Assembly: GCA_017656425.1 (NCBI GenBank)
Contig: JACDNV010000006.1
Location: 62,001-126,000, forward strand
Direction of reading: 5' to 3'
DNA length: 64,000 nt
Origin: Candidatus Neomarinimicrobiota bacterium
GTDB taxonomy: Bacteria; Fidelibacterota; UBA2242; B5-G15
The notes under the pieces are model-generated. The model made no database searches and was not told the DNA's origin. It saw nothing but the letters and a program-made list of their open reading frames with translations. Positions 17,954 to 27,285 of this stretch are shown here, in pieces; position 1 is the stretch's first letter, and each line of letters opens with the position of its first letter. A program made the position numbers and the translations under genes.

Positions 17954-20299
17954 TTATAATTTTTTTACTAAAGCTAATAAAAACACTATCATATAAAAAC
18001 ACAATCCGGCTATAAAAGCATGCGTATAGCCATAAACCATTGAAACTGACATTCCAAGTACTGAACCAAAAACTGACATACCTCCGTTTATTCCATACAT
18101 CCATGGAATTAATCCCACTTGATTCCTTTTATTTAAAATTCTTATAGCTGTAGGGAATGGTGTACCAAGCAAAAAGCCAAGTGGAAACACCAATGTAAAG
18201 ATCATTAATATTCTCAAAATTAGTGGCAATTTTATCATCGAATAAATCATTGGTATTATAAATGTAGATAACAATACTCCATATAAAACAATTATTAGAC
18301 TGGCAATTGATATCCTTTTACCATAACCCATCTTAAATAATTTCTCATTACAGTAACTTCCTATTCCCATACTTATTAGAAGAGCGGCCAATAATATCAC
18401 AAGAGAAATCGTTGGTGAACCCAGAAATAATATTAACTTCTGGAATAGCGATAACTCCAAAAGCATGAAACCAGCACCAAGCGAAATAAAAATAACTAAA
18501 ACATCCCAGTAAACACTTTTGTGAGCAGACGAACTATTTTTCAAGGAACCCAATTTCAAAAAAACAATTGGGATTACGACTAACAATAAATTGAAAATAG
18601 ATACACTAATTAGCAATAATTTTAAATCTTCTGGTATGCTCTTCTCTATATTATAGAAATATGGTTTATCATCATTACACGGTAAAATATTATATTTATA
18701 ATTTTCAATAAAACTCTTTAGATAAATCCGTCCCTCTTTTAATCCTTCCAATAATTTAAAATAAATAGATTTGACATCACCACCATAATACGGTAGATAA
18801 ATAAAGTTTGCAAAATAATTAGGGTAGATTCGCCTATTCTCAACCCACATATCCGCTTCGGTCTTGCTAAATGGCTTCTTTTTTACCACAACAGTTGGAG
18901 CGTCAAATCCCTTTATTATAGAAATATAATAGGGAATATATCTAGTACTAACGCCAAACTCTTTAAAAACCTCTGCCAAAGAGGTAATAATACGTAAAAC
19001 CTCATGTTCATTATGTAAGGTAAATATCAACATACCTTCTTCAGATGCTATTTTAAAATAATCCTTAATTGCTTCTTTTGTTAATAAAAAATTCTCATTA
19101 GCTGCATATACCTCAATATTCTGAGCCTGTTCTGTAGAGGGAAGCGCTAATACTATTATATCATATTTCTTACCAACTCTTTTAACATAATGTCTACCTT
19201 CGGTTATATATATATTAACATTTGGAAAATACGAATATATCCCGCCATTATAATCGGAATAATCCTTAACTATCTCAACGAAATCTGGATTTATTTCAAC
19301 GCAATCTATTTTCTTCACACGATTAAGTAAACCGATTAAAACTTCTTTTCCACCTCCTGGACCTATTACCAACATATTGTCTCTTTGATTTTCCTGCGAT
19401 AACAATATGGGCATTGCTGTAGAATGCGAAAATAACAGATTTATTAACTCAGGATTTGGATTGGTTATATTACCATCAAAATTATACATTCTCGTACCCG
19501 CCGCACCATCAACAAAAAGGTGCATCAACAAATTCTGATGACTATATCTAACTAAATCCGATCGTCCGTATATGCTCCATCGAGATTCAATAATTTCTCT
19601 ATATACATGTTCACCAGGATAGGCATAATAGAAATCTTTTTCAGGAAATTTCCCTATTTGTACTTCACCAATCAAAACCCTTTGACCGTTTATAAACAAA
19701 AAAGTTGCTAATATCCCTATCACAAAATATGTTACTAATACCTCTTTCCAGTTATTTAAAATAAAAAACTCCATAGGGATAAAAATTATTAATATCGAAA
19801 AGAGCAGACCATTCGGTCCCCCCATCTCATTCAAGAAGAGGACCGATAGAAAAGCCCCAGACGATGCCCCGATAAGATCAAAAGCATAGATTAGAAAACT
19901 ATTTTTACTAAAACTCTTAAAAACTATTGAATTGATTATACCACCTGCAAAAAATGGAAAAGACAATATCAAAAAATATAGATAAATATTACTTGTAAGT
20001 TTAAAACGTATAAATATTAGGATAAAAATTAGAAGAGAAAAAATCTGAAAAATAAAACTACTAATAATCCATTTTTTAATCGAAACAGCTGTGTTTGCTT
20101 TAAATCTGTAAAAAACAAAAATGCTTCCACATGTCAATCCCAGCACTGCAAGAGAAATTATTATGAATACATAATTATAAACAAAAATAACAGAAGTTAT
20201 TCTTGTAGCTATTATTTCGAAACTTAAGATAAAAAGAGAGTTAAAAAAAACCGCTATTAAATAATTTAGATTTAGCTTCTCACTGCTTTTTTTGCTCAT
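17954..20299 (-). CDS. Membrane-embedded spermidine-synthase-like methyltransferase-fold protein
   Basis: This 781-residue protein has about seven N-terminal membrane helices (1-215), a soluble Rossmann domain (about 230-500) and further C-terminal helices (about 560-781). The soluble domain resembles polyamine synthases: MLVIGPGGGKEVLIG, DCVEINPDFVEI and DIIVLALPSTEQAQN correspond to nucleotide and substrate blocks. Such membrane fusions are common in environmental bacteria and their reaction is not established; polyamine synthesis should not be assumed. It lies 66 bases after the PPIase gene and 10 bases before GH9, on the same strand. Its sequence gives no link to polysaccharide use. Confidence 0.7.
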   Translation of the reverse strand: MSKKSSEKLNLNYLIAVFFNSLFILSFEIIATRITSVIFVYNYVFIIISLAVLGLTCGSIFVFYRFKANTAVSIKKWIISSFIFQIFSLLIFILIFIRFKLTSNIYLYFLILSFPFFAGGIINSIVFKSFSKNSFLIYAFDLIGASSGAFLSVLFLNEMGGPNGLLFSILIIFIPMEFFILNNWKEVLVTYFVIGILATFLFINGQRVLIGEVQIGKFPEKDFYYAYPGEHVYREIIESRWSIYGRSDLVRYSHQNLLMHLFVDGAAGTRMYNFDGNITNPNPELINLLFSHSTAMPILLSQENQRDNMLVIGPGGGKEVLIGLLNRVKKIDCVEINPDFVEIVKDYSDYNGGIYSYFPNVNIYITEGRHYVKRVGKKYDIIVLALPSTEQAQNIEVYAANENFLLTKEAIKDYFKIASEEGMLIFTLHNEHEVLRIITSLAEVFKEFGVSTRYIPYYISIIKGFDAPTVVVKKKPFSKTEADMWVENRRIYPNYFANFIYLPYYGGDVKSIYFKLLEGLKEGRIYLKSFIENYKYNILPCNDDKPYFYNIEKSIPEDLKLLLISVSIFNLLLVVIPIVFLKLGSLKNSSSAHKSVYWDVLVIFISLGAGFMLLELSLFQKLILFLGSPTISLVILLAALLISMGIGSYCNEKLFKMGYGKRISIASLIIVLYGVLLSTFIIPMIYSMIKLPLILRILMIFTLVFPLGFLLGTPFPTAIRILNKRNQVGLIPWMYGINGGMSVFGSVLGMSVSMVYGYTHAFIAGLCFYMIVFLLALVKKL

Positions 20300-20365
20300 A
20301 AAAAATTCTAAGTATCTCCCCTATCATTTCGTTAAACACTTTATTATTAGTAGATACAGAATATT

Positions 20366-22126
20366 TTAAGCTATTTTTAGCATTTTCAGTATCTTCTGAA
20401 ATTTATTGTAAAATACTTCAACATTATACTTTGTCATCAGCCTTTCGTGGTTTTCTTTTTTCAGTTTATTAAATAAATATTCCCTATAATCCTTTTTTAC
20501 TTTTTCTTTTATCTCATCGAATATAAACTGCTTCTCATCTACCTTTAAAACGCACTTTATAAGTGCATACATTTTCCCCTTTTCAGGATCGTTATATTCT
20601 ATCGGTCCTTTTATCTCTCCTAATTTCATCGAAAATGCAATCTTTCCTACATTAATATCATCACCTTTCTTTTCAGGATAAACAACACCATCTTTTCCAC
20701 GGAAAAATCTTTTTACATAAACTCTTCGGTCAATCCTTTCAAACCGCTCACCCTCTTTTATCTTCCTTTTGCATTCCGAAATCTTCAAAGTATCATTTGC
20801 CAGCACAACATATATATTTACCCTGGCTGGTCGATAATATAGAGAATCCCTATTTTTTTCAAAAAATTCCCTAAGCTCCCGTTCTCTCGGCTCGGGAATC
20901 TGCTTTTCTATTACCTCTTTATCATATAACTTCGCAATTTCATCTATTATCACCCAATTTTTCGTATCAGGTCTAATAATTCTAGCATCAATTCCTGCAT
21001 TTTTTGCTCTCTTTAATAAAATATCCGTCTCTACTGCCCTGATTATATAATTCTTAATTTCATTAACTTCAATCTTATCGCCACCTCTAAACTCGATAAT
21101 ATCACTGATGAAATAAAGATATCTCTTTAAATTAACTTTGTGCCTGGGGGATTTCATAATAACGAAATTATTTCCGGAATTTATTAATTTTTTAAAAGTA
21201 TCCTTATACGCATTTTGATAAAAATTAGGTATATTAGACCATTCTACTAACTTTTCCAAGGCTAACTTATTCCAAACTATAGAATTCTTATCAACAATTT
21301 TGCTTTTATCGTTTTCAAACTCCTTTTGAGCAATTGGTGTATATTTTATACTAAGCATATTCAAAATTTTTTTTCTAACTTTCTCGTATGGCTCTTTCTT
21401 GCTATTCTTTATTTTATAAACTTTTACGATGCAAAAAGCATCTTTTGTTTCCAGAACGTTAATTGAATTTAGAGGAGAGCTAAATATTACGCCCTTCAAT
21501 TCATCAAACTGTGAATCACTCCAATTTATTGAAAGCAAATTATTTGAACTTGTAATCTTCCCCTTATTCTTGGTAATTCTTTCAATAATATCATCAAAAT
21601 CTATCCAGTATTCTGCATCTTGTTTGATTTTGTATGCTAATTGTCTTAGTGAATCAATATCTTCATCTGTCATACCTTCTTCTTTTTCCAACACTATTTG
21701 CTTATAATATACAACTTTCCCAAAGTCCTTATAATATTCTTTTGCAATTGAATCATTAACATATTTTTCATAATAGAATCTTCGATAATATTCATTAATA
21801 AACTCGTCATTCAATATATATTTTATCCCACTATGATATCGTATCCTGTAATAAAGATCTTTTTCGATAAAATCTATAAGCCTTAATCTCTTTGATATTA
21901 TTTGATCCAGTGCAGCATAATAGCCCTTTGAAATTGGTTTATAAAGACGGTGAAAGTGGTAATTGTAAAAGTAATCCTGTATTTCTTTAAAATTTACATT
22001 ATTCATATTATCAATTTTCACTATTATAGTATTTAAATAATCCTGCTTTTCATCTCTCGATCCTACAATAATGATAACCAAGACTATAAATAATATCATC
22101 CCCAATATTAGTTGCAATCTTTTCAT
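20366..22126 (-). CDS. Membrane-anchored parvulin-like (PpiC/SurA-type) peptidyl-prolyl isomerase
   Basis: About 586 residues, starting at ATG 22126 (GGAG 7 bases upstream) rather than the earlier in-frame start at 22156. A single hydrophobic segment (about 5-24) anchors or exports it. The C-terminal half holds a PpiC-type domain (about 430-535): ARVNIYVVLANDTLK, then the GKIAFSMKLGEIKGPIEY segment matching the F-x-x-x-x-G-E-x-x-G-P signature. An earlier region (about 160-275) may be a second, divergent copy. Such proteins assist folding of exported and outer-membrane proteins, which would suit a genome making many beta-barrels and secreted enzymes. Strong lysine enrichment is visible. Confidence 0.65.
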   Translation of the reverse strand: MKRLQLILGMILFIVLVIIIVGSRDEKQDYLNTIIVKIDNMNNVNFKEIQDYFYNYHFHRLYKPISKGYYAALDQIISKRLRLIDFIEKDLYYRIRYHSGIKYILNDEFINEYYRRFYYEKYVNDSIAKEYYKDFGKVVYYKQIVLEKEEGMTDEDIDSLRQLAYKIKQDAEYWIDFDDIIERITKNKGKITSSNNLLSINWSDSQFDELKGVIFSSPLNSINVLETKDAFCIVKVYKIKNSKKEPYEKVRKKILNMLSIKYTPIAQKEFENDKSKIVDKNSIVWNKLALEKLVEWSNIPNFYQNAYKDTFKKLINSGNNFVIMKSPRHKVNLKRYLYFISDIIEFRGGDKIEVNEIKNYIIRAVETDILLKRAKNAGIDARIIRPDTKNWVIIDEIAKLYDKEVIEKQIPEPRERELREFFEKNRDSLYYRPARVNIYVVLANDTLKISECKRKIKEGERFERIDRRVYVKRFFRGKDGVVYPEKKGDDINVGKIAFSMKLGEIKGPIEYNDPEKGKMYALIKCVLKVDEKQFIFDEIKEKVKKDYREYLFNKLKKENHERLMTKYNVEVFYNKFQKILKMLKIA

Positions 22127-22221
22127 ATTTGACTCCGTTCCCCTGATAGCTAACAAGAAACTTAGCTAAATTAATTATCCATTTATATTAAATCAAAATT
22201 AAAAGAGCAATAAATAGATTT

Positions 22222-22252
22222 AAAAAAAGGCGGAGGTATAAAACCCCCGCCT
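22222..22252 (-). terminator. Rho-independent terminator after the first receptor/beta-helix operon
   Basis: AGGCGG-A-GG pairs with CC-C-CCGCCT around TATAAAA. Read on the minus strand the hairpin is followed by a run of seven T. It sits 30 bases past the stop of the 22282 gene and closes the receptor operon. Confidence 0.85.
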
Positions 22253-22281
22253 ATTTTGGATTAAGGTAATCAAATATTCTA

Positions 22282-24015
22282 CTACTTCATTAATACCATC
22301 TTCTTTGTGATCTTCTGTCCAGCAAATTCAACGGTATAGAAATAAACTCCACTTGCTAAGTTCGATCCGTCAAAAGTAATATTATATGTTTTCGCAATAC
22401 CTTCTCCATTCATTAACGTTGTAACTTCCCTACCCAGCATATCAAATACTTTCACAGTAACTTTACCTGAATGTGGTAATGTAAAAGTGATATTTGTTGT
22501 TGGGTTAAATGGATTTGGATAATTCTGATTTACTTTAAATCCTTTTAATACATTATTTTCTTCCCTTACTCCAACACCCTGTGGTAATCTACCTTCATCT
22601 AATGCTGCAAGTAATTCCTCGTATTGATTATCTCTAATTTGTAACCATGAACTTTTTTGATCAGGGAACCAGTTTAAATCACCTATAGGATAACCATCGG
22701 CATCTACTATATCATCATCACTATATGACAAATCTATTGGTACAGGCCAATCTGGATAAACATAAAAATCAGAACCTACAAATACCAATCTCCAGTCTGG
22801 TAATATCACTGCCTTAGTAATGTCCATAGTATTAATAGCGAAATCTCTCAGAGTATCTACATAGGTAGTAAGTAAATTCCTTGGATCAGTGAAATTTGGT
22901 AATTTCTCATACCAGGTACCTTCTACTAGATATGGCCAGTTGTTATCATCATCAAACATTGCCTTCGTTCTTGTATTCATCTTAATTGTTTGGTCATACC
23001 ATTCATCTGTATTATTTATATTGTTATCTTTCATATATTGAGCCAAGTTTAATAACCTCGAATCCCAATAAACCAAATTCCTATCAACTAAGACCTTCCT
23101 ATCAACCTGGTCCATATCAGATGGCAAAGTATCTACATTTATAATACCAAGCGGTAATTTATCCTGATCTACTTCAGGAAAATCTTCATCAATATAAGTA
23201 TAAGGCTGAACGTTACTGTTTACAAAAATGTTATTCGTCACAACCCATCTGCTTTGAAAACCGTTAGTCTCAAAAATAATACCAGCACAGTTGATAAAAG
23301 TATTGTGATTAAACATTAACAGTTTAATAGGATAATTTCTAAATTTGTACATCATACCCTGTGCTACAACATGAGTTGAGTTTTCAACCCATATTGTGTC
23401 TGTAGCATTATCTACATTATCATATACACCACCATTTCTTCTACATTCCTGACCACTTAAGTTTACAAAATAGGAATCTCTGATGTAAACTCTCGTCCCA
23501 GCCACAGCGTTAGAAGCTATTATCACCCATCTTGTTCGCTCAGCAATACAATTCTCTAAAGTAATACGACAATTTGGCTGCGTGAACCAGAAGAAAGTCC
23601 AACCAAGAGTTCCTTCCGCTGATGCCGGTACTATACATACATTTTTAAGAGTAAGGTCTCCCCCAGGATTAATACCGCCTGAGTTACCACCTTTACCACA
23701 GATCACCGGAAACATCTTTTGTGGATCACCATTATACAATGGTTCTGTAGCTTCACCTACGATAACAGTATGCCTATCAGATTTTGTAGTTGGATTACTA
23801 CCTAATTCATACAATTCACCAGCTTTTAGCAGGTATACACGACCTTCTGGTACATTTGCGGTATCATAAGTAATTGCCTCATATAGATACTCTGGTAATA
23901 CAACTGCAGTATCCCCGCGAAATTCCTCAACATAGTCTGAAATAGGGCTTTCTTGAGCAGCTAGCATTACAACCATTGCTAACACTACTAAGGTAACTAA
24001 ACTCAATTTCTTCAT
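22282..24015 (-). CDS. Secreted right-handed beta-helix protein paired with TonB receptor, T9SS sorting domain
   Basis: A 577-residue protein: signal peptide (1-20), a beta-helix region (about 55-290) with repeated turns such as ENCIAERTRWVII, VYIRDSYFVNLS, LMFNHNTFINCAG and WVVTNNIFVNS, an aromatic-rich region (about 300-480), and a sorting module (about 495-577; NYPNPFNPTT, VFDMLGRE). No lyase or hydrolase active site is recognisable. It follows the TonB receptor by 38 bases and shares layout with the protein at 35043, which follows the second receptor. Both carry a GDLxW-type block before the sorting module. I infer a surface glycan-binding partner of the receptor, in the place SusD holds in Bacteroidota. 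RBS AAGGAGGTGTAGC precedes ATG 24015. Confidence 0.7.
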   Translation of the reverse strand: MKKLSLVTLVVLAMVVMLAAQESPISDYVEEFRGDTAVVLPEYLYEAITYDTANVPEGRVYLLKAGELYELGSNPTTKSDRHTVIVGEATEPLYNGDPQKMFPVICGKGGNSGGINPGGDLTLKNVCIVPASAEGTLGWTFFWFTQPNCRITLENCIAERTRWVIIASNAVAGTRVYIRDSYFVNLSGQECRRNGGVYDNVDNATDTIWVENSTHVVAQGMMYKFRNYPIKLLMFNHNTFINCAGIIFETNGFQSRWVVTNNIFVNSNVQPYTYIDEDFPEVDQDKLPLGIINVDTLPSDMDQVDRKVLVDRNLVYWDSRLLNLAQYMKDNNINNTDEWYDQTIKMNTRTKAMFDDDNNWPYLVEGTWYEKLPNFTDPRNLLTTYVDTLRDFAINTMDITKAVILPDWRLVFVGSDFYVYPDWPVPIDLSYSDDDIVDADGYPIGDLNWFPDQKSSWLQIRDNQYEELLAALDEGRLPQGVGVREENNVLKGFKVNQNYPNPFNPTTNITFTLPHSGKVTVKVFDMLGREVTTLMNGEGIAKTYNITFDGSNLASGVYFYTVEFAGQKITKKMVLMK

Positions 24016-24053
24016 GCTACACCTCCTTTTTTTAACGAATACATTTATTAATC

Positions 24054-27000
24054 CTAAAATTTATAGCGTAATACAAGTTCGTATAATGTAGGCGTATACA
24101 ATTCACCCACCAGAGTTCGTTCTATCTTATCACTTCCAGGCCTCTTGAATTCTCTATAATTTTTAATTGATGTCCCAGTAAGATTTACAATATTAAATTG
24201 CACACTTAGACCCTTAACCGGTAATTTTTGTTTTACTGTTAGATCCCACCTTGTAATAATTCCAGTATAAACATCATCTTCAGGTCTTGAACCAATATAG
24301 GAAACCTCATCATCCGTTAAATTAAATGATAACCTACCAGAAAAACCTTTATAATCAAACCCCAGGATTAGATTTAAAATGTGATCTGCCTGATGAAGTA
24401 GCCTATCTTTATATGTTTTTTCTTTGGTTATATATTTGTATTTCTTTACCTTAATCGGACCTACCTGTTCATAATACGCTGAATCTGTATTTTCTATCCT
24501 TAAGTATTTCATACTCGACCAGGTCCTGGTATAGTTCACATTTATAACGAGAGAATTAAATGGCTTGGGCAAATACCACAAGTTTGACTGCCATTCGAAT
24601 TCTATACCCCTAACATATCCAGGATATTTATTATTTATATATGAATTTATAAGTAATGATTTTTCTGGCAATTTACTCCAGCCCAACTTCTGCATTAATG
24701 CAGTATCAGGAAAATTAATCTCATATTTGTCAATATTTTGATAATATACTGACGTTGAGAAAAATACATTCTCCAATTTTTTATAGAAAGGAGCAATAGA
24801 AATCAATCCAATATTATGACTATAAATTGAAAGCGCGGCATCGTAATTTGTCACTTCTGTGGGCTTAAGTTTAGGATTTCCAACCCTTGTGTATCCTCCT
24901 GGTTCATATAAGACAGTAGGCACAATTGCCAAATAATCTGGTCTTGATATTGCCTCTGTATATGCAAGTCGTAGATCTGCCCACTCTGTAAGCTTATATT
25001 TTAGCTGCAAATTAGGAAACCAATTTACATCAGATCTGTCTACTTCATCTATATCTGTCGAATCATCCTGAACTAAAGCATCTCCATCGACAGGGTGGGT
25101 AACAATTAGTATATGACCATCATAATTCATCCTATACTCTTCCCATCTAATTCCTCCAAGCAATGTTAATCTAGGCCCTATTTTGAAAGTACTCATAAAG
25201 TATCCTGCGAGAAAATCTTCTGTCCCGACAAAATCATCTTGCGTTGACCACTCTTCATGTGTTCCTATACCCCATCCTTTCGGCGCAATTAAGAAAAATG
25301 GATCCATTATACCTTTGTCTACTACATATTTAATCGGATATTTACCATCAAGAAAATAATTACCTCGTTCGTAACTACTCCTCACCACCTCCATAAATCT
25401 CAAAGGATGTGTCGGGCTTAAAGGCTCACTCTCATCTCTCACGATAGTATAACCGTCTATATAATAATATATCTTACCATCTTTTTTCTCCCGAGGTATT
25501 GCATCGTAAAAGTCAGTATTGCCGGTTCTATTATAATAAGCTTCTATATCATTTTTACGATATGAATGATCATATTTCCCACCAAATTTTATATCAGCAG
25601 TTACTCCATATAATAGCTTAACTGGAATACTAAAATCTACCTTTGATGTATACAAATGTTGATTAAAATCCTCTTCTCTCGTAGTTGCCCAACCGTGTAA
25701 CTCAGCCCTATAATAAGAAGAATCATCTATTTCAATTTCATAAACATCATTAAGATCCATAGTATCACCCGCAGTCAAGTAATTAATTCCCGCTCCAAAA
25801 GGAGATCTATCTTCAAAATTAAAATTCTGGCCTGGATCAGCGTATCTCTCCACTGTATTTTTATTACTGGATGAATGAGACAAACTAAACTCCATTTTCA
25901 GATTACCGAATTTATATTCACCCATTAAAGAATTTATCATCAATTGTCTCTCATGAAAATCTCTAAATATTGAATACTGCCCCAAGTTTTCTGTAAAAGT
26001 AAAAATGTTCCTATAATTAGCAAAATCATTTCTGTTATGAGATATGGAATTTTGTAAAATAATCTTACCATTCGGTAATTCATAATCCAGAATAATACTT
26101 CCTCCTTTATTGGAAATAATATTCTCTTCATCAGTATAATCAAAACCAGTCATTCTATATATTCCTTCACCAAATGGAACTGTTGGATCATTAATACTGA
26201 AAGATGAACCTATTCTATCATTTCCCACATTAGATCTATCCATGTGCCCCTGAATAAAAACTCCTAACTTATTATTAAAAAACCTCTTACTAATACTTGC
26301 CCATGACTTATAATTATCAGTTGTTCTATCTAATCCATTATAGAAACCTTGACCAAAGAAATCAAAATGTGAACCCTCTGGTGCCTCCATTATTTTTAAA
26401 TTAACGACACCACCTATTGAATTAGCATCCATATCTGGAGTTAATACCTTAAAAACTTCTATTCCAGACAACATATTAGAAGAAATAAAACCAAGATTTA
26501 CTGATCGATCACTTAAGCTTGTAGATGGTAACTGCACCCCATTCATCAGAACCACATTCTGTTTTGCCTGAATACCTCTGATTACTACCTTATCCCCATC
26601 CTGTAAAGATATACCTGGCAATCTACTAAGGGCAGCTGCAGCACTTTCGTCAGGCAATTCTTGAATTTTCTCGGAAGAAACTACATTCTTAACGCTTAAT
26701 GCATTCAATTGCTCATTTATCGCATTTAATTGACCTTTTGCCTGTGCAGTAACTACTACTTCCTGTAGCTTTAAGCCTTTATAATCCAAAAACGCAGTAA
26801 CATTGGTTTCTTCTCCAGAGTTAACTACAACAGGAATATCTTTATCTTCATAGCCAATGAATCTTATTTGTAAAATATAATTTCCGGGAGGTACCCCATC
26901 TATCTCAAATCTACCTTCTTCATTAGAGGCAGCACCCATATATGTCCCTTTTACCACTACATTTGCAAATGGTAGCGGTTTTTTAGTCTTACTGTCATAG

Positions 27001-27101
27001 ACAAAACCTACTATTTTCCCGTTTTCCTGTGGAAAAACTATTTGAAAAAAAGTTAAAAAACAGAGTAATGAAATTGTTGCGAAGCTAATTACCTTATTCA
27101 T
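24054..27101 (-). CDS. TonB-dependent outer-membrane receptor (oligosaccharide uptake)
   Basis: A 1015-residue receptor: signal peptide (about 1-24), a carboxypeptidase-regulatory-like domain (about 28-112; GFVYDSKTKKPLPFANVVVKGT), a plug (about 125-245; LSRLPGISLQDGDKVVIRGI, then ANSIGGVVNLK) and a 22-strand barrel ending in the aromatic LRYKF. The plug text resembles the Caulobacter-type TonB receptor family more than SusC. It is first in a two-gene operon with the beta-helix protein, transcribed from the consensus promoter at 27148-27176 overlapped by an inverted repeat. RBS GAGGGGGG precedes ATG 27101. The divergent neighbour is a secreted GH10 xylanase, so xylo-oligosaccharides are the likely cargo. 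TonB/ExbBD genes are not in the window. Confidence 0.9.
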   Translation of the reverse strand: MNKVISFATISLLCFLTFFQIVFPQENGKIVGFVYDSKTKKPLPFANVVVKGTYMGAASNEEGRFEIDGVPPGNYILQIRFIGYEDKDIPVVVNSGEETNVTAFLDYKGLKLQEVVVTAQAKGQLNAINEQLNALSVKNVVSSEKIQELPDESAAAALSRLPGISLQDGDKVVIRGIQAKQNVVLMNGVQLPSTSLSDRSVNLGFISSNMLSGIEVFKVLTPDMDANSIGGVVNLKIMEAPEGSHFDFFGQGFYNGLDRTTDNYKSWASISKRFFNNKLGVFIQGHMDRSNVGNDRIGSSFSINDPTVPFGEGIYRMTGFDYTDEENIISNKGGSIILDYELPNGKIILQNSISHNRNDFANYRNIFTFTENLGQYSIFRDFHERQLMINSLMGEYKFGNLKMEFSLSHSSSNKNTVERYADPGQNFNFEDRSPFGAGINYLTAGDTMDLNDVYEIEIDDSSYYRAELHGWATTREEDFNQHLYTSKVDFSIPVKLLYGVTADIKFGGKYDHSYRKNDIEAYYNRTGNTDFYDAIPREKKDGKIYYYIDGYTIVRDESEPLSPTHPLRFMEVVRSSYERGNYFLDGKYPIKYVVDKGIMDPFFLIAPKGWGIGTHEEWSTQDDFVGTEDFLAGYFMSTFKIGPRLTLLGGIRWEEYRMNYDGHILIVTHPVDGDALVQDDSTDIDEVDRSDVNWFPNLQLKYKLTEWADLRLAYTEAISRPDYLAIVPTVLYEPGGYTRVGNPKLKPTEVTNYDAALSIYSHNIGLISIAPFYKKLENVFFSTSVYYQNIDKYEINFPDTALMQKLGWSKLPEKSLLINSYINNKYPGYVRGIEFEWQSNLWYLPKPFNSLVINVNYTRTWSSMKYLRIENTDSAYYEQVGPIKVKKYKYITKEKTYKDRLLHQADHILNLILGFDYKGFSGRLSFNLTDDEVSYIGSRPEDDVYTGIITRWDLTVKQKLPVKGLSVQFNIVNLTGTSIKNYREFKRPGSDKIERTLVGELYTPTLYELVLRYKF

Positions 27102-27127
27102 ATCCCCCCTCTTATTTTTTGTAGTTC

Positions 27128-27147
27128 AATTTCGCCAACACGAAATT
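27128..27147. promoter_or_regulatory. Perfect inverted repeat, probable repressor operator
   Basis: AATTTCG and CGAAATT arms of 7 bases flank CCAACA. The site starts directly after the -10 box of the receptor promoter, so it covers the expected transcription start. That position is typical of a repressor-binding site. It is also 139 bases before the divergent GH10 gene and could control both. No regulator gene is adjacent. Confidence 0.65.
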
Positions 27148-27176
27148 ATTATAATATAATTTATGTTAAATGTCAA
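27148..27176 (-). promoter_or_regulatory. Consensus sigma70 promoter of the first TonB receptor operon
   Basis: Read on the minus strand, TTGACA (27171-27176) and TATAAT (27148-27153) are both perfect and separated by exactly 17 bases. Transcription would start near 27141, leaving a 5' leader of about 40 bases. This is the strongest promoter seen in the window. Its sigma70 form differs from the TAnnTTTG promoters of Bacteroidota. Confidence 0.8.
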
Positions 27177-27285
27177 TAAAATAATTTATATACTAATCAT
27201 TAAAATTTAACTATTGATTTTTATAAAATTGTTAATATATTTTAACTAAAGCATTTTGAAATTAATAAATATATGGAGGGTTTAA

